Shown piece by piece: positions 6,848 through 12,455 of a DNA stretch of 12,455 bases. The stretch is from Tannerellaceae bacterium (GTDB lineage: Bacteria > Bacteroidota > Bacteroidia > Bacteroidales > Tannerellaceae). The notes beneath the pieces are model-generated. The model worked only from the letters and a program-made list of their open reading frames with translations, was not told the origin of the DNA and made no database searches. The stretch lies in the NCBI GenBank assembly GCA_031265595.1, contig JAISCM010000178.1, positions 1-12,455 of the forward strand, written 5' to 3'. The stretch's first letter is position 1; each line of letters begins with the position of its first letter. Position numbers and translations under genes: made by a program.

Positions 6848-9800
6848 TTACATAATAAATTTCTCAAATGAATCCAGCTTCGTTGTGAAAACCATCAGAA
6901 GTTTATTCAGCAGAGAGCTTTCCTCCCTCGAATCAGTTGCATGCAGACGCCGGGTATATTCATTGATAACGTGCTGCCTTACATCGTCATAATTCATCTC
7001 CATCTTTACCTTTGCCACCCACAACATATCTTTTATCAGGTTTGCTATCGATTGCTCCAGTCCTTCCCTGATATACATTTCTTTCAGTTTTTCATAGACA
7101 ACGCAGCAAGGCGTTCTGCTGGCGCCGAAAACAAGCGACAGATAAAGTTCGTTCACCCCGTTGCTCCGGGTCAGGCAAATATATTCTCCCTTAGAAGAGA
7201 GATTACTTCTTTTTGCCAGCACAACTCTTTTGTCTTCAAACACAAAAGGCGTATTGGTATAATGGTCTTTATCGAAATCGTTGCCGGAAACATAATAATA
7301 GCGAGACAAGATGTCTTTATACCCGTCCATCAATATATAGTGCGCCAAGGTGATCAATTCGGGTTCAAACTCCTCGGGCAAAACAATCTGATCATACGCT
7401 CCGTTACAATCGGCAAAGGCGGTGTGGAAATGAAATTCCCGTTTATTTACCGTATTCATATATTCCCGTTCGATGATATCGTACCGGCGGTAAAAATCAA
7501 ACGAAAGCCCCATACGCGCTTTGATTATATAAATCATGGAAGATTCTTCGGCCGTTGCAAACTTGGCTGTTTTATCTCCCGGATTATACTGTAATACTTC
7601 ACGGGCGATCTTGTCGGAGCCTGCTACATAAATCGTACGGGTAGCCAGCAGATTATTATCCTTCTCCTGTTCGTATGTAAAGAACAGGCTGGGGTTCATC
7701 CGCTTCCGGATATCGTCTCTGTTTTCCTTATCCAGTTCGTCGAAGAATTGAGGGAGCGTTTTAGCAAACCATTCGCTATTGATTTTCTGGTTCTTCCGGT
7801 ATTTGTCTTCCATAGACCTGGCGGCAAACGAGAGGATATCTTCTATCACCGTCCGGTAATTATCCATTTCCGGGTTCCGGAACAGCTTCATTTCTTCGCC
7901 GGCATAGTAGCCCTTTGTTATCATCAGCTCTTTATTTACATCGGCCAGCGAACGTAAAAAGGCTTCCAGACTGTGTTCGCCGGTATAACGTACCGGGATA
8001 TATCCCTTTCCTTTATCATACGTATCCGAAGGAGTGATGATCTCTTCATACCATTTGGAGAATTTATGTCCTTCTTTCCAGCCGTATGTTTCGGCAAAGT
8101 CTTGTATCTTGGGCAGGTAAACAGACGTCACGTCGCGCGTTTTCTCCATAAACGATTTAGCCAGTTCGCCGTAGGCAAACTCAGGCCCTCTTTCGCCCGA
8201 CAGGATATGCTTAGCTTCCGACAGCAGGTTGGCTACATGCCTGCGCATCTTGTCTACTACGCCATTTGTACCTACACAAAGCATTTTCAGCAATTCATTT
8301 ACCTGATCCAGCATGATCAGGTCTACCTTCCGGGTGGCATAGTCTTTCAGGGCGCTGAAGTAAGCTTCCACATCCTTTTTATTGCTTCCCGTTACTCTTT
8401 CGCTTACGGTTATTTCCAATGCGTTTTTATACAAGTCGTCTAATGTAGCGGCCAGCGAGTTGATTTGTTCCTGTTTGGCTTCATGCTCCGATACCCGTCC
8501 CTGCTGGCTGCCGGTGTATGAATCATAGATGTTTGTGCAGTAAATATCCAGTTCGAAGAGGGTAGACTGAACATATTCCAGTCCGTACCGGAGGCTGTGC
8601 TCTTCAATCCATCCCCATAGGTCGCTGGTAATACCGGCAAGTACTTCTTTGATGTAGTGCTCTTTTTTGTAAATGGTATATTCTATTTCTTTGACCAACT
8701 GATCCGTTTCGGTTTGATTTACATTGAGAGGCAACTTTTTCATCACTTTATTATCCGAATCACGGATCATGCCGTCGGGCATCCGCTCTTCCAGCATATC
8801 GTTTACCTGCTGCTTTAGCGTAGCGTATAAAGAGCCGCCGCTTTTATCAAATAATTTTTTATTGATGTAGTCTTTATACACCTCTTTGGCTGTTTGCGCC
8901 CCCTGATGTTTGGGCAGGCCAATTATGCCGTATTTCAGCAATTCATAGCGCAAGCGTATCTGCACATAATCTTCAAAATCTTTCTCCGGTTTGCGCAGGG
9001 CGATATATCCCATCGGAATCAGGAAGGCGTCGGCCGAACGGCTTTGTATCTCGTTGATATAATTATCCAGTATAGACCGGAAACCGGAAGCGCCGGGGCC
9101 GCTATGGATATAATAGATCATCTCGGCCGTATTGTGGTACATATTCTGAAGGCTTCCCATATTGGTGCCTTTATCGGTTTGATAATCTACCGGGATACAG
9201 TAACTGAACGGGCGATACACTTCCTGCGTATCAAACTGGGTATAGTCTCGAAGCAGGGCCAGCCGGTGGAACGGCGTATGCGGTCTTATTTCGCGCGACA
9301 ATACCTGGAAGGCTTTCAACTCCGAAAGCACCGCATAAGCATTTTTCGGATAGCGCTCATTCCCATTGTTCACATCTATATAATACTGGGGCATGTACAG
9401 CAAAAGGGCTAATTGCGGATCGCTTTTGCCTACCAATTGCTTGTGTACCATATTGACAAAATACAGTACATCATTTACGATACCACTACCTGTTCCGCCG
9501 TTGGAACTGGATATTATCCAGTAATAAATGGTGTTTTTCTCTACGGCGCCTTCCGAGATGCTGTTCAGGCCGTTGATGTATATATGCATCTTATTGATGA
9601 AATCGTCGGCCTTACGGGCAAAGGCTATCCGTGATTTGATACGGAAAGCGCCGGCTCCCAACCGCAAGTCGCTATTCGGAATATCGTTGGCTACTTCTTT
9701 ATGGCAGGCTTCTGTGATGCGTTTGTTGATGCGTGTGTTTTCCGACTTGGAAGCATCGCGGTAGATCACCAGCGGATTTTGTTCGCCCAAGTCGATCAAT

Positions 9801-10042
9801 TCTTCTACCGGATTGATGAAATCTGTTTTCCCCAGTTCAAAACGATCCCGGTAAGCGGCATTATTTTTACGTATATCTTCGCTGTCGGTATCAATAAACA
9901 GGAAACGGTATTTTTCCTGCAATTGCTCCACTCTCGACTTACGCCCGGCAGAGGGCAGCTTTTCATATATTTTGTATTTTATCTGTGCAAGCGTATTGAC
10001 GCCCGCTCCGCCTAATCCTATAAAAATATGTTTTTCGGCCAT
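6848..10042 (-). CDS. large tubulin/FtsZ-like GTPase homologue (Tubulin_2 type)
   Basis: This 1064-residue protein opens with a tubulin/FtsZ-type nucleotide-binding domain. GLGGAGVN (9-16) matches the first FtsZ glycine loop (GxGGxGxN). FLFIDTDSEDI (47-57) resembles the FtsZ strand ending in NTD. LGAGA (128-132) resembles the FtsZ GLGAG loop, and NGGTGSG (181-187) is the tubulin signature, with Asn in place of the first small residue. NAYAVLSEL (234-242) follows, as is typical of the large FtsZ-like families. FtsZ itself is under 400 residues, so about 600 extra residues of mainly helical sequence follow the GTPase core. It is not the cell-division FtsZ. The preceding vWA gene is the partner predicted for a bacterial and archaeal FtsZ-like family thought to remodel membranes. 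GTP binding is likely, polymerisation is inferred. No signal peptide or membrane span is seen, so it should be cytoplasmic. Confidence 0.88.
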   Translation of the reverse strand: MAEKHIFIGLGGAGVNTLAQIKYKIYEKLPSAGRKSRVEQLQEKYRFLFIDTDSEDIRKNNAAYRDRFELGKTDFINPVEELIDLGEQNPLVIYRDASKSENTRINKRITEACHKEVANDIPNSDLRLGAGAFRIKSRIAFARKADDFINKMHIYINGLNSISEGAVEKNTIYYWIISSSNGGTGSGIVNDVLYFVNMVHKQLVGKSDPQLALLLYMPQYYIDVNNGNERYPKNAYAVLSELKAFQVLSREIRPHTPFHRLALLRDYTQFDTQEVYRPFSYCIPVDYQTDKGTNMGSLQNMYHNTAEMIYYIHSGPGASGFRSILDNYINEIQSRSADAFLIPMGYIALRKPEKDFEDYVQIRLRYELLKYGIIGLPKHQGAQTAKEVYKDYINKKLFDKSGGSLYATLKQQVNDMLEERMPDGMIRDSDNKVMKKLPLNVNQTETDQLVKEIEYTIYKKEHYIKEVLAGITSDLWGWIEEHSLRYGLEYVQSTLFELDIYCTNIYDSYTGSQQGRVSEHEAKQEQINSLAATLDDLYKNALEITVSERVTGSNKKDVEAYFSALKDYATRKVDLIMLDQVNELLKMLCVGTNGVVDKMRRHVANLLSEAKHILSGERGPEFAYGELAKSFMEKTRDVTSVYLPKIQDFAETYGWKEGHKFSKWYEEIITPSDTYDKGKGYIPVRYTGEHSLEAFLRSLADVNKELMITKGYYAGEEMKLFRNPEMDNYRTVIEDILSFAARSMEDKYRKNQKINSEWFAKTLPQFFDELDKENRDDIRKRMNPSLFFTYEQEKDNNLLATRTIYVAGSDKIAREVLQYNPGDKTAKFATAEESSMIYIIKARMGLSFDFYRRYDIIEREYMNTVNKREFHFHTAFADCNGAYDQIVLPEEFEPELITLAHYILMDGYKDILSRYYYVSGNDFDKDHYTNTPFVFEDKRVVLAKRSNLSSKGEYICLTRSNGVNELYLSLVFGASRTPCCVVYEKLKEMYIREGLEQSIANLIKDMLWVAKVKMEMNYDDVRQHVINEYTRRLHATDSREESSLLNKLLMVFTTKLDSFEKFIM

Positions 10043-10050
10043 ACTATATC

Positions 10051-11640
10051 TTATTTATATTGTTTTCCTGGGGTAAGTATCCAGCGAATAGAAAAGTTGT
10101 CTATCGTAACCGCAGCGCCTTTACCTATTGGGGGCGATTGATGCTTTACATACTGCCGCCCGCTCGTTTTAAACCGCGAGCCTCGCAACAGGCGAAGACG
10201 GTATTCCGGCTTTTTGAAACAGCGGAACGGAGAATAGGTTTTGTAGTAATACTCCAGCCGCCAGTTGCAATCGGCATGAGAAACCGGCAAGTCTGTCCCT
10301 CCATTACCAATATCCACTTTCTCTGCGGCTTTATAGACACGGCTTTTCAGCAGCTCCTCTCCGTCATAACCTACAACGAATGTTCCGTTTATCTTATTTT
10401 CGTTTTTGCCGTTTCGCCCGGCCGCCTTTACAACCAGTAGGATGTACAGGATAAGTAAGGCCAGGATCAGCATCGTAAGCCAAAAAGGAAGCAGAAAGGT
10501 AAATATGCCTCTTTCTACAGGCGCACGGGTTATTATCTGCTGGTTCTCTATGCCCAAACGCAGCAATTCGTTCTGCCAGGGGGCAACCAGCGAAGCTACC
10601 ACCTGCAACGTATCATGGAGGAAATGATAGAAAGGAAAGGATCGTTTGTGATAGGCCAGCACACCGGCATCCAATGTTTTACCGGGCGAATCAACCGTCT
10701 GCGGCAACCGGGAGCCAAACCGGAAACCGGAACGGCCCAGTAGCACGGTATCGACCGACAAGACGTCGAATAATTCGTTGGGCTTCCACGATACATCCAG
10801 CCGCGTTTTTCCATCAATCGTTACATGGGCCGAAGCAGCAAACGCCACATCTTCCATCTTACGGTGTACCAGCGCGCTCAGTTTGTCGAGCAAAATTTCA
10901 TTCTTCTTTTTACGAAACCATTCCGACAGCGTAGGGCCATCCGTTATCTGCTGGTATTCGAAATCGAACGACCGGGGTATCGTCTCCCTCATCTTATCAA
11001 AGTCGCGCCCGGAATCTCTGCCCGGCAGTTGGAGGGCAAACATGCAGATGTCATTCTCGCTTTGCTCCATTTCCAAACGACGGGCGATGACAGGCCAGCT
11101 TTCGTTTCCTCGCCGTTGCGGCGACGGGTCGTGTACAAAATCAGTCAGTATAAAAACAAACTTCAACCTGTTCCGGCCGATTTGCTTCATATCATCCGCC
11201 AGAAAATCCATCATCGCGCTCAGGTCGGTATAATTATAATACAAATGCTTGTCGGCAGGATTAGAAGGATAATCATATAGCCGGGGCGCATAGTCAATCA
11301 GGCTGTTCCGGGTTTGCGAACGAATCGTTCCATAACCCGCCAATTCGCTCCGGGCAGCTCCTCCGAACTTGATCAGCGACACATAATCACCCTCCTCCAG
11401 CGAACGGAAAAATTCCTGTAAGGCCGGAACCACGATCGACTGATAATTCTGCATCGTCCCCGAAACATCCACCACAAAAATATAATCGGCCTTTTCTTCT
11501 TCCAATTCATTCCCAAACGCCCGGGTCAACAAAGGAAAATCACTCCCCAAAGCCCGCATACTCTGCCCTTGAGGCAACGCATCAAAGGCAAAGAAAAGAG
11601 TTGTTAGTATTAGAACAATGATCCTTCTCATAATCTTCAT
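10051..11640 (-). CDS. membrane-anchored von Willebrand factor A domain protein
   Basis: With the ATG at 11640 the protein has 529 residues. A basic-hydrophobic signal peptide (about 1-25) precedes a vWA domain (about 50-245). The metal-site residues are DVSGT (58-62: Asp58, Ser60, Thr62), Thr138 and Asp167 in ILTD, so a complete MIDAS is present and metal-dependent ligand binding is likely. A periplasmic linker follows, then one strong membrane span (381-405) and a C-terminal, apparently beta-rich domain (about 410-529) that I cannot classify. The topology places the vWA domain in the periplasm and the tail in the cytoplasm, where the tubulin-like protein should be. An in-frame ATG at 11685 lies upstream of the promoter -7 box and is rejected. 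A GGAG at 11643-11646 sits 2 nt before the 11640 ATG but 11 nt before the ATG at 11631, which is a real alternative (526 residues). It is the first gene of the operon, 8 nt from the next. Confidence 0.85.
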   Translation of the reverse strand: MKIMRRIIVLILTTLFFAFDALPQGQSMRALGSDFPLLTRAFGNELEEEKADYIFVVDVSGTMQNYQSIVVPALQEFFRSLEEGDYVSLIKFGGAARSELAGYGTIRSQTRNSLIDYAPRLYDYPSNPADKHLYYNYTDLSAMMDFLADDMKQIGRNRLKFVFILTDFVHDPSPQRRGNESWPVIARRLEMEQSENDICMFALQLPGRDSGRDFDKMRETIPRSFDFEYQQITDGPTLSEWFRKKKNEILLDKLSALVHRKMEDVAFAASAHVTIDGKTRLDVSWKPNELFDVLSVDTVLLGRSGFRFGSRLPQTVDSPGKTLDAGVLAYHKRSFPFYHFLHDTLQVVASLVAPWQNELLRLGIENQQIITRAPVERGIFTFLLPFWLTMLILALLILYILLVVKAAGRNGKNENKINGTFVVGYDGEELLKSRVYKAAEKVDIGNGGTDLPVSHADCNWRLEYYYKTYSPFRCFKKPEYRLRLLRGSRFKTSGRQYVKHQSPPIGKGAAVTIDNFSIRWILTPGKQYK

Positions 11641-11651
11641 TTCTCCGGATA

Positions 11652-11681
11652 CAAAAATATAAAAAGTTAAAGACGCTACAA
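11652..11681 (-). promoter_or_regulatory. Bacteroidota promoter of the vWA/tubulin-like operon
   Basis: On the minus strand TTG (11681-11679) is followed after exactly 19 nt by TATTTTTG (11659-11652). This fits the sigma-ABfr consensus TTTG-19 to 21-TAnnTTTG. Transcription should begin near 11646, leaving only about 6 nt before the ATG at 11640 or about 15 nt before the one at 11631. The 22-bp array B ends about 55 bp further upstream. Confidence 0.65.
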
Positions 11682-11736
11682 CCATTTCTCCCCTAAATCT
11701 TAGGATAACTATAATTAGGTGTTAAAAAATTCATGC

Positions 11737-11802
11737 CATCCTTTTTGGAAAACGGGTGCATCCTTTTTAGAAAACGGGTGTATCCTATTTGAAAAACGGA
11801 TG
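11737..11802. repeat. tandem array B, three units of exactly 22 bp
   Basis: Units are 11737-11758, 11759-11780 and 11781-11802. Each reads roughly (C/T)ATCCT...AAACGG(G/A)TG. A degenerate fourth start (CACCCTTTAG) follows at 11803. ATCC and GGGT near the unit ends give a weak dyad. The sequence is unrelated to array A, but the period is the same. It lies just upstream of the promoter of the vWA operon, so a regulatory effect is possible. Confidence 0.8.
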
Positions 11803-11832
11803 CACCCTTTAGTATATACTACTTTTTTGCCT

Positions 11833-11914
11833 CTCCTTTCAGCTTTCAGTTTTGCCGCAAATACCTGGTTTACAAAACGACATACTGAAAGAGGACGTTT
11901 CAGCTCCCTTTCAG
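11833..11914 (+). repeat. heptamer-based structured repeat, copy 4 (CTTTCAG type)
   Basis: CTTTCAG occurs twice in tandem (11836-11849). The inverted CTGAAAG is at 11885-11891, GTTTCAG at 11897-11903 and CTTTCAG at 11908-11914. The distance from the first heptamer to the inverted one is 49 bp, exactly as in copies 1 to 3, although the heptamer sequence differs. CTGAAA and TTTCAG (11885-11903) can form a hairpin. The core between the heptamers is not similar to the other copies, so this is a match in architecture rather than in sequence. Confidence 0.6.
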
Positions 11915-11951
11915 CCGAAAACCGGAGGGGAGATATTTATTTCATAAAAAA

Positions 11952-12237
11952 TTCATTATGATCTCTCTACCAAACCATTATCGTGTTTCTTCCAGACCAT
12001 TATGATGGTTCTTCCGGACCATCATAATGGTTCTTTCGAAACATCATAATGGTTCGAAAGAAACATCATAATGGTTCGAAAGAAACATCATAATGGTAGA
12101 AAAAAGTCTTCGTGATGATATAAAAAAGTCTTCGCGATGATATAAAAAAGTCTTCGCGATAACTTGATAGAGAGTCCGTGATGGTTTGGGGAAGACTTCG
12201 CGAAGACTTGTTGAAGACATCGCGAAGACTTTTTTTT
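11952..12237. repeat. tandem array C, thirteen units of exactly 22 bp
   Basis: Starting at 11952, thirteen consecutive 22-bp units keep perfect register with no insertion or deletion. Units 1-7 carry versions of ACCATTATGATGGT or its exact reverse complement ACCATCATAATGGT; units 5 and 6 (12040-12083) are identical. From 12106 the core changes to GTCTTCGCGA, and at 12194 to its palindromic form ACTTCGCGAAG. AAAAAAGTCTTCGCGA (12122-12137 and again 12144-12159) pairs perfectly with TCGCGAAGACTTTTTT (12220-12235), giving a potential long hairpin ending in a T run. Neighbouring units are most alike, as expected of local duplication. No spacers occur, so it is not a CRISPR array. Confidence 0.92.
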
Positions 12238-12262
12238 CCTTTCGCCGGTCTGTAATTTTTGG

Positions 12263-12287
12263 CTGAAAGGAGGCTAAAAGCTGAAAG
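12263..12287 (-). repeat. partial inverted heptamer element (copy 5)
   Basis: On the minus strand CTTTCAG (12287-12281) is followed directly by CTTTTAG (12280-12274), and another CTTTCAG is at 12269-12263. The tandem pair matches the start of copy 4. The inverted heptamer expected 49 bp on is not clearly present, so this copy is partial or degenerate. From 12291 to 12358 there is only low-complexity CT-rich sequence in which I see no feature. Confidence 0.45.
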
Positions 12288-12358
12288 ATATAGCTACTTT
12301 ACTCCTTTTTTACTACTTAACTCCCTGACTACTCTACCTCCTCTGACTACTTTTATAA

Positions 12359-12454
12359 AGTACGTTCCACCTTCCACCTTTCGCTTCAAACCCGCTCCCA
12401 GAACGGAAAGTAGGGTGGAACGTACTCCTTCCACCCATCCAGTTTGCTTCCACC
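12359..12454 (+). repeat. heptamer-based structured repeat, copy 2
   Basis: TTCCACC occurs twice in tandem (12365-12378). GGTGGAA is at 12414-12420, TTCCACC at 12429-12435 and again at 12448-12454. The offsets 0, 7, 49, 64 and 83 equal those of copy 1. AGTACGTTCCACC (12359-12371) pairs perfectly with GGTGGAACGTACT (12414-12426). GGGTGGAA (12413-12420) alternatively pairs with TTCCACCC (12429-12436). The window ends here, so a further array may lie beyond it. Confidence 0.78.
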
Positions 12455-12455
12455 T

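Larger units (their letters stand above)
11833..12290. mobile_element. second composite repeat bracketing array C
   Basis: The CTTTCAG-type element (11833-11914, forward) and CTTTCAG/CTTTTAG heptamers in the reverse orientation (12263-12287) bracket array C. CTCCTTTCAGC (11833-11843) and GCTGAAAGGAG (12262-12272) form a perfect 11-bp inverted pair. A further resemblance of the form TTTCAGCC(G/A)AAAA, inverted, is found at 11909-11920 and 12256-12268. The layout parallels the composite at 38-633. No coding potential or duplicated target site was found. Confidence 0.35.

Noticed and set aside
6844..6867. TTG start of the 812-residue protein at 6867
   Set aside because: It would overlap the tubulin-like gene by 20 nt and use a rarer codon; the ATG at 6843 follows the preceding stop by 4 nt.
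6941..7594. 217-residue plus-strand reading frame opposite the tubulin-like gene
   Set aside because: It lies entirely antisense to a gene with clear family motifs and has no recognisable domain; it is a shadow frame.
6848..10042. Cell-division FtsZ
   Set aside because: The protein is nearly three times FtsZ length, its signature begins with Asn, and it is not in a cell-division gene neighbourhood.
10051..10410. FHA domain in the C-terminal tail of the vWA protein
   Set aside because: The tail looks beta-rich and contains a loose IGNGG...VSHADCNW resemblance, but the diagnostic FHA residues are not convincing.
11641..11685. Extended N-terminus for the vWA protein from the ATG at 11685
   Set aside because: That codon lies upstream of the -7 box of the probable operon promoter, and the start at 11640 or 11631 gives a standard signal peptide.
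11719..11961. 80-residue plus-strand reading frame
   Set aside because: It runs through array B and the CTTTCAG element; composition follows the repeats, and no promoter or ribosome binding site is seen.
11952..12237. CRISPR array
   Set aside because: The 22-bp units abut directly with no unique spacers, drift in sequence along the array, and no cas gene is present.

Overview
The window comes from a member of the Bacteroidota, most likely a gut-type Bacteroidales such as Parabacteroides or a relative. The phylum call rests on promoter elements of the form TTG-19 nt-TAnnTTTG, AT-rich ribosome binding regions and protein style; the genus is a guess. No rRNA, tRNA, CRISPR array, transposase or recombinase gene was found.

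Layout. Positions 1-782 are an intergenic block full of structured repeats, with no convincing gene. A plus-strand pair follows: an FMN-dependent nitronate monooxygenase / FabK-like oxidoreductase (783-1850) and a PlsC-type 1-acylglycerol-3-phosphate acyltransferase (1847-2596), overlapping by 4 nt. A short convergent gap with an AT-rich hairpin separates them from a four-gene minus-strand operon. In transcription order the operon holds a secreted/membrane-anchored von Willebrand A (vWA) protein (11640-10051), a 1064-residue tubulin/FtsZ-like GTPase homologue (10042-6848), an unrecognised 812-residue protein with a membrane hairpin (6843-4405), and a polytopic membrane protein with a C-terminal transglutaminase-like domain (4401-2650). 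Gaps are 8, 4 and 3 nt, so co-transcription is likely. A good Bacteroidota promoter lies directly before the vWA gene. Positions 11641-12455 are a second intergenic block of structured repeats.

How the genes fit together. The tubulin-like plus vWA pairing matches a previously predicted but, to my knowledge, poorly characterised bacterial membrane-remodelling system (FtsZ-like family with a vWA partner, Makarova and Koonin 2010). Here the expected separate GTPase and OmpA-type partners are absent. Two large membrane proteins take their place, one of unknown fold and one transglutaminase-like. The inferred picture is a cytoplasmic tubulin-like filament or GTPase linked through membrane partners to a periplasmic vWA domain.

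The intergenic blocks are the second point of interest. Each holds tandem arrays with an exact 22-bp period (5, 3 and 13 units) whose sequences are unrelated between arrays but usually dyad-symmetric. Each block also holds a roughly 74-95 bp element built from a heptamer used as two direct copies, one inverted copy 49 bp from the first, and further direct copies. The heptamer differs between elements (TTCCACC, TTTCACC, CTTTCAG), yet the inverted copy changes with it, as base pairing or dimeric recognition would require. In both blocks a forward element and an inverted element sharing the same heptamer type bracket a 22-bp array, and each composite lies upstream of an operon promoter.
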